From: Deinococcus budaensis | Lineage (GTDB): Bacteria; Deinococcota; Deinococci; Deinococcales; Deinococcaceae | NCBI RefSeq assembly: GCF_014201885.1 | Contig: NZ_JACHFN010000004.1 | Span: 62,001-126,000 of the forward strand | Direction: 5' to 3' | DNA length: 64,000 nt | Made by a program: the position numbers and the translations under genes | The notes under the pieces: generated by a model | Seen by the model: the letters and a program-made list of their open reading frames with translations, nothing else | Told to the model about the DNA's origin: nothing | Databases searched by the model: none | In this document: piece by piece, positions 1 to 12,997 of the stretch | Position numbering within the stretch: the first letter of the stretch is position 1 | Layout of the letters: the number at the start of each line of letters is the position of its first letter

Positions 1-609
1 TCCTGCCGGAAACCCCGCCTCCGCGATCAGTTCGCCCAGCAGGTGGGCGGTCAACGGGGTCTGGGGCGCGGGTTTGAGAATCACCGTGTTGCCGCCCGCC
101 AGCGCCGGGCCGACCTTGTGCAGCGTCAGGTTCAGCGGAAAATTAAAGGGGCTGATCGCCGCGATCACGCCCCGAGGCTCACGCAGGGTCAATCCCAGTC
201 GCCCCTCCCCGAAGCGGCTGGCGTCCAGCGGGATGCCCTGCCCGCTGAGGCCCGCCGCCTCGTCCGCCGCAAAGCCCAGGTTCTCCACGCTGCGCGCCAC
301 CTCGACCCGCGCGGCCTTGAGCGGTTTGCCCGCCTCGGCGGCGATGGTCCGCGCAAAGGTCTCGGCACGCCCCGCGAGCAGGGCCGCCGCGCGGCGCAGG
401 GCGTCGGCGCGGCGGTGCGCGGGCCAGCGGCGGTACTCGGCCAGGGCGGTCTGCGCGGCCTCCAGCGCCCGCTCCAGGTGCTCCGCGTCTGCCTGGGCGA
501 CCTGGTAGAGCGCTTCTCCGCTAAAAGGGTTGGTGACGGTGTCGTGTCTCCCGGTCTGCACGGCCTGTCCGCCGATCAGGAGGGGCACGCGGGTCAGGGT
601 GGTGGTCAT
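1..609 (-). CDS. NAD(P)-dependent aldehyde dehydrogenase, partial
   Basis: The first 203 residues of an aldehyde dehydrogenase (PF00171) that oxidises an aldehyde to the carboxylic acid; the C-terminal catalytic half lies beyond the window edge. Seen: an N-terminal segment with VTNPFSGEALYQVAQAD, then ISPFNFPLNL and HKVGPALAGGNTVILKPAPQ, the hallmark of the nucleotide-binding part. The ATG start is preceded by TACAGT six nt upstream, a leaderless-type -10 box. The sequence resembles the lactaldehyde / glyceraldehyde-3-phosphate-like branch of the family. Because succinic semialdehyde is an end product of the hpa pathway encoded further on, a succinate-semialdehyde dehydrogenase role is conceivable, but that is inference only. 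The catalytic Cys cannot be checked. Confidence 0.88.
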   Translation of the reverse strand, partial: MTTTLTRVPLLIGGQAVQTGRHDTVTNPFSGEALYQVAQADAEHLERALEAAQTALAEYRRWPAHRRADALRRAAALLAGRAETFARTIAAEAGKPLKAARVEVARSVENLGFAADEAAGLSGQGIPLDASRFGEGRLGLTLREPRGVIAAISPFNFPLNLTLHKVGPALAGGNTVILKPAPQTPLTAHLLGELIAEAGFPAG

Positions 610-693
610 GGCCCCACTGTACGGCGCGCCGCCTCCGGCGTCCGGTGGCGCGCCTCCGGTTTGACGGGCGCTCCCCGGCACCCCGCCCCGCCG

Positions 694-717
694 CCTGCTC
701 GTCACGTGACGAGCAGG
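694..717. promoter_or_regulatory. Putative parS partition site 1
   Basis: A perfect 24-bp palindrome containing the 18-bp core GCTCGTCACGTGACGAGC, centred on CACGTG like canonical chromosomal parS sites. It is intergenic, between the divergent aldehyde dehydrogenase and modA genes. The same core occurs at 6736, 8432 and 15940 in this window. It is assigned as a ParB target because two copies bracket the parAB genes; the binding itself is inferred. Confidence 0.75.
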
Positions 718-817
718 TCAAGCCTGAGAGACGCGGGCGCGTTCCGGCTCGGTTTCGGTCTACCCGAATGCCGCCCCCGCATTGACGCTCCCCCCCCCCG
801 GCAGGCTAGCTTCAGGA

Positions 818-1618
818 ATGATCCGGCGAAGCGCGGCTCTTCCTCCGGCGCCAGGCCGGACCCGGCGCGCCCTGGTGCTGCTGTGCGCCCTGCTCGCGGG
901 TGGGGCGGACGCGGCGCGGCTGACGGTCTTCGCGGCGAGCAGCCTGACAGACGCCTTCGGTGAGATCGGGCGGGCCTTCGGCGCCCAGACCGGGCACCGG
1001 ATGACCTTCAGCTTCGCGGGGTCCCAGACCTTGCGGACCCAGCTGACCCAGGGGGCGCGGGCCGACGTGTTCGCCAGCGCCAGCGCCGCGCAGTTCACGC
1101 CGCTGGTCACGGCGGGCCTGATCGGGCCGGGGCAGGACTTTACCCGCAACCGTCTGGTGGTGATCACGCCGGCAGCCCGCCCGGCCGTGCGGACGCTGGC
1201 CGATCTGGCGCGGCCCGGGCTGCGGCTGGTGATCGCCGACCGGGCGGTTCCGGCGGGCGAGGCGACCCGGCGCACCTTTGACCTGATCGCGGCGTCCGGG
1301 ACCTACGGGCGAGATTTCGCGGAGCGTGCCCTGCGCAACGTGGTCAGCGAGGAACCCAACGTGCGGCAGGTCGCGCTGAAAGTGCAGCTCGGGCAGGCCG
1401 ACGCCGCCGTCGTCTACGGCAGCGACCTCACGCCGGAGCTGCGCCGCAGCGTGCGTTCGGTCGCCCTGCCGGGCCAGTTCAATCCGCCCATCGCCTACCC
1501 CATCGGGGTGCTGAAGGCCAGCCAGAATCCGGAGGCGGCCCAGGCCTTTGTGCGGTTCGTGCGCTCGCCTGCGGGACAGGCGATTTTGCGGAAGTGGGGC
1601 TTCCTGTCGCTTCCGTGA
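818..1618 (+). CDS. modA: Molybdate ABC transporter substrate-binding protein ModA
   Basis: Periplasmic molybdate (or tungstate) binding protein that delivers the oxyanion to the ModB permease. Seen: 266 residues, N-terminal signal peptide (RRALVLLCALLAGGADA then ARLTVF), the ModA opening LTVFAASSLTDAF, then GSQTLRTQLTQGARADVFASA and the C-terminal YPIGVLKASQNPEAAQAFV. The ATG at 818 is chosen over the upstream TTG at 782 because it starts just before the basic n-region and has TAGCTT five nt upstream, a leaderless-type promoter. Its stop codon overlaps the start of modB (GTGA). Confidence 0.92.
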   Translation: MIRRSAALPPAPGRTRRALVLLCALLAGGADAARLTVFAASSLTDAFGEIGRAFGAQTGHRMTFSFAGSQTLRTQLTQGARADVFASASAAQFTPLVTAGLIGPGQDFTRNRLVVITPAARPAVRTLADLARPGLRLVIADRAVPAGEATRRTFDLIAASGTYGRDFAERALRNVVSEEPNVRQVALKVQLGQADAAVVYGSDLTPELRRSVRSVALPGQFNPPIAYPIGVLKASQNPEAAQAFVRFVRSPAGQAILRKWGFLSLP

Positions 1619-2427
1619 CCTCCTCCTCCACCCGTGGGGACAATGGCGCGCGGGCAGGCGGCCCGCTTCATCCGCTGCCGGTCGCGCTGAGCCTGCTGAT
1701 GGGGGCCTTCTTGCTGCTGCCGGTCGCGGCGCTGCTGCTGCGTGGGCTGAACGCGGACTTTTTGCCCACCCTGACCTCGCCCGCCGTCACGGACGCCCTG
1801 CGCGTCAGCGCGCTCACGACCGGCGTGGCGCTGCTGTGCACGCTGGGGCTGGGCACTCCGGTCGCCTACCTGCTGGCGCGCCGGCGCTTTCCGGGCCGCA
1901 CGGTGCTCGACGCGCTGCTGGACCTGCCGCTGGTGCTGCCGCCAGTCGTGGCGGGGGTCGCGCTGCTGCTGGCGTTCGGACGCACGGGCCTGCTGGGGCG
2001 CCCGCTGGAGGTCGCGGGGGTGGACCTGGCCTTTACCCCGGCGGCAGTGGTGCTCGCGCAGGTGTTTACCAGCGCCCCCTTTTACGTGCGGGCCGCCAAG
2101 GCTGGATTCCTGGCCTACGACCCCGACGTGGAGGCCGCCGCCCGCGTGGACGGCGCGGGGCGCCGGGCGACGTTCACGCGGGTCACGTTGCCGCTGGCAC
2201 TCCCTTTTTTGCTGGAGGGCGCGGTGCTCGCCTGGGCGCGGTCGCTGGGCGAGTTCGGCGCGACCCTGCTGTTCGCGGGCAGCCTTCAGGGCAGCACCCG
2301 CACCGTGCCGCTGGCGATCTACAGCGCCGCCGAGAGCGACCTTGCCCCCGCTCTGGTCCTCAGCGCGGTCATGGTGGTCCTGGCCTTCGGGGTGCTGCTG
2401 CTGCTGCGGCTGCTGGCGAGGAGGTGA
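1615..2427 (+). CDS. modB: Molybdate ABC transporter permease ModB
   Basis: Inner-membrane permease of the molybdate importer, 270 residues, with about five or six hydrophobic helices. The EAA loop typical of BPD-type permeases is visible as EAAARVDGAGRRATFTRVTLPL-like sequence around residue 180, the contact site for the ModC ATPase. The GTG at 1615 is preferred over the GTG at 1594 because it overlaps the modA stop by 4 bp (GTGA), consistent with translational coupling. No ATP-binding modC gene follows: the next gene encodes a DsbA-fold protein. The ATPase must therefore be elsewhere or shared. Confidence 0.92.
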   Translation: MTSSSTRGDNGARAGGPLHPLPVALSLLMGAFLLLPVAALLLRGLNADFLPTLTSPAVTDALRVSALTTGVALLCTLGLGTPVAYLLARRRFPGRTVLDALLDLPLVLPPVVAGVALLLAFGRTGLLGRPLEVAGVDLAFTPAAVVLAQVFTSAPFYVRAAKAGFLAYDPDVEAAARVDGAGRRATFTRVTLPLALPFLLEGAVLAWARSLGEFGATLLFAGSLQGSTRTVPLAIYSAAESDLAPALVLSAVMVVLAFGVLLLLRLLARR

Positions 2428-2479
2428 CCGCGCTTCTGTCGCCCAAATGTCGGGGCCGCCCCCGTGTTAGCGTCGGGGC

Positions 2480-3106
2480 ATGACCCCGCCCGGCGTGACC
2501 GACGTGTATTTCGACTTCCTGTGCCCCTTCGCGTGGCGCGGCGTGGAACTGGCCTCGGTGTTGCGCTCGCCCGAGCGGCCCTTCCGGTTGCGGCACTTCT
2601 CGCTGGTGCAGGGCAACCACCCGCAGAACCCCGACCGCAAGGCCCCGGCGTGGTGGTTGCACGAGCAGGGAGCAAACGAGGGCGCCACCCACCAGCAGGG
2701 CAGCCTGCGGGCCTTTCTGGGCGCCCAGGCGGCGGCCCGGCAGGGCGAGGAGGCGAGCTGGGCCTACGCGCTCGCGCTCTTCCGTGCCCGTCATGAACAG
2801 CAGGGCGAGCTGGACAGCGCAACGGTTATCGGGGCGGCCGACACGGCGGGGCTGGACCTCGACCGCTTCGTGGCCGATCTGGCCGACGACGCCGGGCTGC
2901 GGCAGGCACTGGGCAGCGAGCTGCGGGACGCGGCGGCGCTGGGCGTCTTCGGCACGCCGACGTTCGTCCTGCCGGACGGAAACGCAGCTTACCTGCGCTT
3001 TTCCCGGTTGATCCGTGACGAGGCCGAAGCCCGTACCCTCTGGAACCTGTACGGCGAGGTCCTGCACTCCGAGGCGGCCATCGAGACGATCAAGCGCCCC
3101 CGCTGA
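2480..3106 (+). CDS. DsbA-family (thioredoxin-fold) oxidoreductase
   Basis: A 208-residue protein of the DsbA / FrnE / 2-hydroxychromene-2-carboxylate isomerase fold (PF01323). Seen: N-terminal strand VTDVYFDFLCPFAWRG with a CPFA sequence in place of the CxxC active site, so only one Cys is kept; a helical insertion; and the cis-Pro loop GVFGTPTFVLPDG. No signal peptide is present, so it is probably cytoplasmic. With a single Cys it may act as an isomerase or glutathione-linked enzyme rather than a disulfide oxidase. TAGCGT lies six nt before the ATG, a leaderless-type start. Confidence 0.85.
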   Translation: MTPPGVTDVYFDFLCPFAWRGVELASVLRSPERPFRLRHFSLVQGNHPQNPDRKAPAWWLHEQGANEGATHQQGSLRAFLGAQAAARQGEEASWAYALALFRARHEQQGELDSATVIGAADTAGLDLDRFVADLADDAGLRQALGSELRDAAALGVFGTPTFVLPDGNAAYLRFSRLIRDEAEARTLWNLYGEVLHSEAAIETIKRPR

Positions 3107-3140
3107 AGCGCACTGCCCGCCTCCTCGTCCGCCGCGCTTT

Positions 3141-3156
3141 GAGAGGGCCGCCTCTC
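3141..3156. terminator. Short hairpin after the dsbA-like gene
   Basis: A perfect GAGAGG / CCTCTC stem with a four-base loop lies 34 nt after the dsbA-like stop codon. There is no strong T run. Before the IS inserted it would also have sat just past the end of repA, so it could have served both converging genes. Confidence 0.4.
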
Positions 3157-3187
3157 CCAGCACGGCTAGGGCGTGTTGACCAAAGGT

Positions 3188-3754
3188 CTACACCACGGAA
3201 GGACGTTGCAGGTCAATCGCATCAACTTGCTGCTCCTCGAACAACGTAGACAGGACATCAAATCCTTCCCGCTCCACCATCCTCACCTCGGCCTCCGACA
3301 AGAAGAAGCCCATCCGCACCTTCCCGACGCTCGCTGACTTCGACAGGGCGAGCTGCGCGAATGAATCCGGGAACGGGTACGGTTCGGTGAATGCGAATGC
3401 CACCTTCCCATAGCGCTCAGCGAACTCCGGCACGCTTCGGTGGAGGTGACGCAGATAGCTCACCTCTGGAACCGTCACCCGGAGATTGAGCAGGAACGTC
3501 AAGGACGCCGCAACCGCGTTCACCACGACGTCGTCTAGCTCGGACACGGGCACGATGACCTCCACCACCTCGCCCAACACGTCCTGGTAGTGCGTCAGTC
3601 CAAGCGACGCCAGGACGTGGGTGTCCTGCATGGCCCCTGCAAAGTCCAGCAACTGAACGGTGACACCCTCATGTTCAAAGCGTGCGTGGAAGTCGGAGGC
3701 GAAGCTCCCCAGGTAACGTTCGTAGTGGTCAAGATAGGCTTCGCCGAGGTTCAC
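3188..3754 (-). CDS. IS passenger protein, SUFU-domain-like
   Basis: A 188-residue protein carried inside the IS. The GTG at 3754 is chosen because it falls eight nt after the transposase stop codon, suggesting cotranscription; the longer reading from 3817 would only translate transposase DNA. Seen: an N-terminal helix LGEAYLDHYERYLGSF, a central hydrophobic segment, FTEPYPFPDSFAQL, and a C-terminal FLSEAEVRMVEREGFDVLSTLF. The overall pattern recalls bacterial suppressor-of-fused (SUFU, PF05076) proteins, which often act as immunity-type proteins, but the match is by eye only. There is no signal peptide and no transposase motif. Function unknown; it could be a regulator of transposition or an addiction/immunity cargo. 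Confidence 0.6.
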   Translation of the reverse strand: MNLGEAYLDHYERYLGSFASDFHARFEHEGVTVQLLDFAGAMQDTHVLASLGLTHYQDVLGEVVEVIVPVSELDDVVVNAVAASLTFLLNLRVTVPEVSYLRHLHRSVPEFAERYGKVAFAFTEPYPFPDSFAQLALSKSASVGKVRMGFFLSEAEVRMVEREGFDVLSTLFEEQQVDAIDLQRPSVV

Positions 3755-3762
3755 GCGTCCCG

Positions 3763-4585
3763 TTATACCCAGCTCGGCACGTCCATCCACTCCAATACAC
3801 ACGCGAGCGTCACCCATGCCTCGAACATCATGGCGAGTTTGTCGTAGCGCGTCGCGATTCGGCGGTGCCGTTTAAGCCGCCCTACCAGCCGCTCAATCTT
3901 GTTTCGTTCCCGATACACCGTGCGGTCGAATGGACTCGGTCGTCCCTGATCGGAGCGCCTGGGAATCACGGCTTGGATGTGCCGTCGGTGCAGCAAGCGC
4001 CGCAAACTCGGGTAGCTGTAACCCTTGTCCCCGACCAGCACGGCGGGTCGCGAGCGGGGTCGTCCCTGCCGCTCGCGCTTCACCCGACCAAGGTTCAGCA
4101 GAGGCTCCAGGTACTTTGCTTCGTGCCGCTCCCCTACCAGAGAGCACGAAGGCCATAGGCTTGCCGTTCCCTTCCGCGCGTAGGTGGAGCTTGGTGCTGA
4201 ACCCGCCACGCGGACGGCCAAGCGCCTGGCCGTCCTGCCCGCCAGGTGCACCAGCAGCGCAGGGATGCGCGCGGATAACGGTGCCATCCACGAAGTACGT
4301 CTGCCAGTCGAGTATACCCTTAACGTCGGCATCGCGTTGCAGGTGGTGCAGCAGACGCTGCCAGATCCCAGCGTGCGTCCAGCGACGGAAGCGGACGTAG
4401 ACGCTGTTCCACTTACCGTAACGTTCGGGGAGATCGCGCCAAGGCGCGCCTGAGCGAAGGATCCAGAGGATGCCGTTCAGCACCCGTCGGTGGTCATGGG
4501 GAGGACGGCCACGTGACGGGCGTTGAGGTAGGAGAAGTGGGACGAGCTTGCCCCACTGATCGTCGGTGAGGTCATAACGGCACAG
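3763..4585 (-). CDS. IS5-family transposase, split over two reading frames
   Basis: DDE transposase that would cut and paste the surrounding element. Read on the minus strand, frame one gives YDLTDDQWGKLVPLL, then GAPWRDLPERYG and the first catalytic Asp in YFVDGTVIRAH. Near 4150 the homology moves by one nucleotide into a second frame with GERHEAKYLEPLL, the second Asp in LVGDKGYSY and the Glu in YRERNKIERLVGRLKRHRRIATRYDK. All three DDE residues are therefore present but need a frameshift. No A-rich slippery run is visible at the junction, so an inactivating indel is as likely as programmed frameshifting. The N-terminal homology starts at a CTG (4585) with no ATG in frame; the first conventional start is the GTG at 4483. 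Confidence 0.8.
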
Positions 4586-4620
4586 TTCCGCAGGTTACCC
4601 CACCCTTTCGTCAACGCGGC

Positions 4621-6057
<1,437 letters not shown>

Positions 6058-6078
6058 CCCTTGTTTGTTGTTTTTTAG

Positions 6079-6127
<49 letters not shown>

Positions 6128-6154
6128 CCTCCTCGCGTGCTGGACGGACTCCAG

Positions 6155-6710
<556 letters not shown>

Positions 6711-6735
6711 GCGTCTGGCCGGGGGGAGCGGCGTT

Positions 6736-6753
6736 GCTCGTCACGTGACGAGC
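6736..6753. promoter_or_regulatory. Putative parS partition site 2
   Basis: The 18-bp palindrome GCTCGTCACGTGACGAGC lies 21 bp before the parA start codon, overlapping the promoter region. ParB bound here could both load onto the centromere and repress parAB. Confidence 0.78.
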
Positions 6754-6774
6754 GGGCGAGGTAGGCTGGAGCGA

Positions 6775-7551
6775 ATGCGGACGCTGACGTTTTTCAACCA
6801 CGCGGGCGGGGTCATGAAAACGAGCCTCACGCGCGACGTGGGCCACACGCTCTCTCAGGCTGGTCTGCGCGTGCTGGTCATCGATCTCGATCCGCAGGCC
6901 AACCTGACCGACTGGCTGGGGGTATCGGGCGTCACGCGTGAGCAGACCGTGTACGGCACCGCCGCGCGCGGCGAGCCTCTTCCCTCCCCTACCCCGGCGC
7001 ACGGCCTGCACCTGATTCCCAGCGACGTGTCGCTGGCCCTGGCCGAGGGACAGATGATGGGGGTTGTCGGCGCACACCTGCACCTGCGTCAGGCGCTGCA
7101 AGACGTGGCTGCCGGATACGACGTGGCCCTGATCGACAGCCCCCCCAGCCTGGGCCAGCTCTCGATCCTGGGCGCGCTGGCCGCCGACCATCTGGTGGTG
7201 CCGGTGCCCACCCGCCAGAAGGGAATGAACGCCCTGGCGGGGTTGTCGGAAGCGATGGCGACCTACCGCAAATTGCGCCCGGACCTGACGGTCGCGCTGT
7301 ACGTCCCCACCCTCTACGACGCCCGGCGCTCGCACGACCGGGAAGCGCTGGCCGCCTTGCAGGGCATGCTTCGCCCGCTCGCCAGCCCGGTTCCCGACCG
7401 GGGCGCGGTGTGGAACGACAGCGCCAGCGCCGGGCAGCCGGTAGGGGTGTACGCGCCCGGGTCGCCGGTGCATCAGGACGTGCTGCGGGTGTCGGCCGAG
7501 ATCGCGCGGGCCGTGGGCCTCGGCGTACAGATTCCAGGGGTGAAGGCGTGA
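6775..7551 (+). CDS. parA: Partition ATPase ParA
   Basis: 258-residue ParA/Soj-type Walker ATPase that moves ParB-parS complexes along the nucleoid. Seen: a deviant Walker [13 protein letters not shown] with the signature early Lys position altered to NHAGG and the catalytic KT kept, switch I / A' region [17 protein letters not shown], and Walker [11 protein letters not shown]. The ATG at 6775 is chosen over an upstream GTG/ATG at 6745 because homology starts with [12 protein letters not shown] and TAGGCT lies seven nt before it (leaderless-type promoter). The stop overlaps the parB start (GTGA), so the two are coupled. Confidence 0.93.
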   Translation: MRTLTFFNHAGGVMKTSLTRDVGHTLSQAGLRVLVIDLDPQANLTDWLGVSGVTREQTVYGTAARGEPLPSPTPAHGLHLIPSDVSLALAEGQMMGVVGAHLHLRQALQDVAAGYDVALIDSPPSLGQLSILGALAADHLVVPVPTRQKGMNALAGLSEAMATYRKLRPDLTVALYVPTLYDARRSHDREALAALQGMLRPLASPVPDRGAVWNDSASAGQPVGVYAPGSPVHQDVLRVSAEIARAVGLGVQIPGVKA

Positions 7552-8426
7552 CCCGCCGCGCCCGGCCCGCCATCGGGGCGAGACTCACCGGGCTGGTGGA
7601 GGGGGTCGAAGCGCTGGGGCAACCGGCAGCCGCCACGCTCCCAGTCGAAGCGCTGCAAGCGGGCACCTTTCAGCCGCGCGCGCACTTCTCGCCCGGGGCG
7701 TTGGAGGCGCTGGCCCAGAGCATTCGCGAGCAGGGCGTTTTGCAACCGTTGCTGGTGCGGCCTCTGTCCGGGGGGCGTTACGAGATCGTGGCGGGCGAGC
7801 GCCGCTGGCGGGCCGCCCAGCTTGCCGGACTGGCCGAGGTGCCGGTGCTGCTGCGCGACCTGACCGACGCTCAGGCCCAGCTCGCCGCCGCCGTCGAGAA
7901 CCTGCAACGTGAGGACCTCAACGTGATCGAGGAGGTTCGCGCCCGGCTTCAGGTGGCGGCCTCCAGCCTGGGGGTGCCGGTGGAGGAGGCAGTCGCCCGC
8001 CTCTTTGCCCTCGACCGCCGCCCCGAGGAAGACCCGGAGGCGGTGGCCCGGCTCGACGCGGTGTTCGGCGCCCTGGGCCGCGAGACGTGGCGTTCTTTCG
8101 TGAAAAACCGCGCCGCCGTCCTGAACCTGCCGGACGACGTGCAGCAGGCGGTACGCGGCGGGCTGGACTACCGCAAGGCGCTGATCGTCGGCCGGGCCGC
8201 CGACCCGGCGGCGCGGGCGGCGCTGCTTGAGGCGGCGGCTGGGGGCGCGACCGTGCAGGACTTGCGTGCTCAGGTCACCCCGACCCGGCCCGCCAGCCGC
8301 GATCCGGTGCAGGCGCTGGCCCGCCGGCTGGCCGACCGCCGCACGCTGGCGGGCCTGGACGCGGCCCGGCGGCGCAAGGTCGAGCGGCTGCTGGGGCAGG
8401 TGGCAGAGCTGCTCGACCAGAACTGA
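7548..8426 (+). CDS. parB: Chromosome/plasmid partitioning protein ParB
   Basis: 292-residue ParB/Spo0J-type CTPase and centromere-binding protein. Seen: N-terminal ParB box with [15 protein letters not shown], the C-motif [13 protein letters not shown], and [16 protein letters not shown] (box III), followed by a helix-turn-helix region and a short C-terminal dimerisation helix. The GTG start overlaps the parA stop by 4 bp; reading frames extending further upstream lie inside parA. A copy of the palindrome (8432) starts six bp after the stop. Its HTH is the likely reader of that palindrome. Confidence 0.93.
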   Translation: MTRRARPAIGARLTGLVEGVEALGQPAAATLPVEALQAGTFQPRAHFSPGALEALAQSIREQGVLQPLLVRPLSGGRYEIVAGERRWRAAQLAGLAEVPVLLRDLTDAQAQLAAAVENLQREDLNVIEEVRARLQVAASSLGVPVEEAVARLFALDRRPEEDPEAVARLDAVFGALGRETWRSFVKNRAAVLNLPDDVQQAVRGGLDYRKALIVGRAADPAARAALLEAAAGGATVQDLRAQVTPTRPASRDPVQALARRLADRRTLAGLDAARRRKVERLLGQVAELLDQN

Positions 8427-8431
8427 CCCGG

Positions 8432-8455
8432 CCTGCTCGTCACGTGACGAGCAGG
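8432..8455. promoter_or_regulatory. Putative parS partition site 3
   Basis: A perfect 24-bp palindrome identical to the one at 694, lying in the 29-bp gap between the 3' ends of parB and the converging HAD-like gene. Confidence 0.78.
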
Positions 8456-9172
8456 TTACTCCCGCTCCGTGTCCGGCGGGTCGAGCTGGGCCAGGGCAGC
8501 CCGCAGCAGAGGCCCGCCCCCCGGCGCGGCGGCGTAGTCACACAGCGCCAGAAAGGCGGCGTCGGCCGCGTGGGCACTGACCCCCAGCGAGAGGTCCACC
8601 TCATCTCCGAGTTGCTCCAGCACGTAGTTGACGGCGCTCTCGGGATTGACCTCGCGCGGCAGCAGGGTCAGGCCGTCTGGAGCCTCGATCAGGCGGAGTT
8701 GCCCGGAAAAAGGTCCCTCCTCCAGCCACGCGCGCCACTCACGGGCCGCCGCGCTCAGCGCGTGGGCCAGGCCGTGGGGGTGGCGTACTGTGACGAGGAG
8801 GGGCAGGCCCGCCCGCTCGTGCAACTCGGCCTCGGTGCCAAGCTGCCCCAGCCAGCCGATATGCTGCGCCGCCTGAAACGCCAGCCGCAGGGCGCCCTCG
8901 CGCTCGGTCAGCGTCTCGCGGGTCAGGCGCCGCCAGGCGGGGTCCTCCTCGCCGTCGGGGGTCAGGACCACCGCGCCGTGCCGCAGCACCTGCCAGGAGG
9001 TGAAGGGCGCCGGAACGTCGAGCAGCCCTTCCTCGTCCAGCCCGGTGACCGGGATCAGCTCGGCCTGCGCGGTCAGGAGGGCGCCCAGCGCGAGCGCGGC
9101 GGCGCCGGGGCCGGCGTCCTGCGGCCCGGACGCCGTGTAGAGGCCCGCCGGATTGACAAAGGCGACGATCAT
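8456..9172 (-). CDS. HAD-fold-like protein lacking the catalytic aspartate
   Basis: A 238-residue protein whose outline resembles Cof-type HAD phosphatases: a hydrophobic first strand MIVAFVNPAGLYT, an early ELIPVTG strand-turn like the second HAD motif, and a late VNPESAVNYVLEQLGDEVDLSLG followed by AHAADAAFLALCDYA, matching the Lys-to-metal-binding region in spacing. The nucleophile DxD is replaced by NPAG and the late acidic pair is missing, so phosphatase activity is doubtful. The ATG at 9172 is preferred over the GTG at 9181 because TAGAGT lies seven nt upstream. It could be a binding or regulatory relative; I would call it conserved hypothetical with this fold guess. Confidence 0.6.
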   Translation of the reverse strand: MIVAFVNPAGLYTASGPQDAGPGAAALALGALLTAQAELIPVTGLDEEGLLDVPAPFTSWQVLRHGAVVLTPDGEEDPAWRRLTRETLTEREGALRLAFQAAQHIGWLGQLGTEAELHERAGLPLLVTVRHPHGLAHALSAAAREWRAWLEEGPFSGQLRLIEAPDGLTLLPREVNPESAVNYVLEQLGDEVDLSLGVSAHAADAAFLALCDYAAAPGGGPLLRAALAQLDPPDTERE

Positions 9173-9211
9173 GCCCGCCACTCTAGAGCGGCGAGGGGGC
9201 GGGCCGAGCCT

Positions 9212-11720
<2,509 letters not shown>

Positions 11721-11724
<4 letters not shown>

Positions 11725-12770
11725 TCCTCGTCCTCCGGGATGTGCCGGGTGGTGAGGCTGCGCCACAGCAGCACGGGCAAGATCAGCGTGAACACGATCA
11801 CTTCCTTCCAGGCCGACAGGCTGAACGAGGCGAAACTCTCGATCAGGCCAACCAGCAGGGCGCCCGCCGCCGCCAGCGGGTAGCTCACCAGCCCGCCGAT
11901 GATCGCGCCGATAAAGCCCTTGAGGCCGATCAGGAAGCCCGAGTCGTAGTTGACCGCCACGCTGGGACCGATCAACATGCCGCCCACCGCCCCGATCAGG
12001 GCCGCCAGCGTAAAGGTCAGCATGCCCGCCGACGAGGGGCTGATGCCCACCAGCCTCGCTCCCAGACGGTTGACGGCGGTTGCCCGCAGCGCCTTGCCGG
12101 GCATGGTGCGCTCGAAAAAGAAGTACAGTCCCAGCATCAGCCCCGCCGAGATCAGGATCACCAGCAGGCTCTGGTTGCTGAGCGTGACCTGCCCCACCGT
12201 GAGGTTCCCGGGCGCGAAGGGCGGTGTGCGCGATCCCTCCGGCCCGAAAAACACCAGCCCCAGCCCGGTCAGCGCGAGGTGCAGCGCCACCGAGGCGATC
12301 AGGAGCACCAGCACGGTGGCGTCCCGCAGCGGCTGGTAGACCGTGCGGTAGAGCAGCGGCCCCAGCGGCGCCACCAGCGCCAGCGTGAGCAGCGCCTGCG
12401 CCCACAGCGGGGGCCTCAGCGGCGCCAACCAGCCGGTCAGCAGGTACGCGGCGCCCCCCACAAGCGCCGCGCCCAGCAGGGTCACGCCGCCCCGTCCGGG
12501 CTGTCCGCGCCGCGTCTGGGACCAGGCTTCCATCACGGCCGCCAGCGCCAGCAGCGCCAGCAGCAGCCAGAGGGTCCCCGGCACCCGGCCGAGTTGCAGG
12601 GCCGCCAGCGTCAGGGTGCCGAACACCACGAACTCGCCCTGCGGAATAAAAATCACCCGGGTCACGGCGAACACCAGCACCAGTGCCAGCGCCAGCAGCG
12701 CGTACACGGCGCCGTTGGTCAGGCCGTCCGCCGCCAGAATCGGAAAGATGGTCGGATCGAAAATTTGCAT
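11721..12770 (-). CDS. livH: Branched-chain amino acid-type ABC permease LivH
   Basis: 349-residue inner-membrane permease of the HAAT family, first gene of the livH-livMG-livF operon. Seen: N-terminal [38 protein letters not shown], the conserved [18 protein letters not shown] segment (here [16 protein letters not shown]) and the C-terminal [17 protein letters not shown]. An unusual hydrophobic insertion (about residues 65-115) makes it some 55 residues longer than typical LivH. TGGAG lies ahead of the ATG. No substrate-binding livK is adjacent; a livK-like gene is at 28564. Confidence 0.92.
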
Positions 12771-12964
12771 TCAGGCTCCAGCGAAGCGGGGAAAACAGGG
12801 AGGCAGGCGGGTCGAGGACACGGCGGAGGGCAGGGAAAAGCCGGAGCGCACGGCGCGCGCTTCAGGCTGGATTGTGGGTGACTGCACCATACGTGCTGGG
12901 CGCGGGGGACGGCAACACGCCGCTTTCCGCGCTTCCCGACCCGCTGGACACCTTGCTTATCTCT

Positions 12965-12988
12965 TATCAAAGTGATATCACTCTGATA
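12965..12988. promoter_or_regulatory. Palindromic operator upstream of the SPFH gene
   Basis: A 24-bp palindrome with a single mismatched pair, whose perfect 12-bp heart is AGTGATATCACT and whose outer arms are TATCA and TGATA. It ends nine bp before the ATG, overlapping the ribosome-binding site AGGAGG. A regulator bound here would block both transcription and access to the start. The TATCA/TGATATCA/TGATA pattern resembles PadR- or GntR-class operators, but the cognate regulator is not adjacent unless the small Arc-like protein of the same operon is the reader. Confidence 0.7.
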
Positions 12989-12997
12989 GGAGGCACC

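Noticed and set aside
4505..4520. CCACGTGACGGG within the IS, similar to the parS core
   Set aside because: It matches only the central CACGTGACG and is not palindromic outside this, so it is not counted as a partition site.
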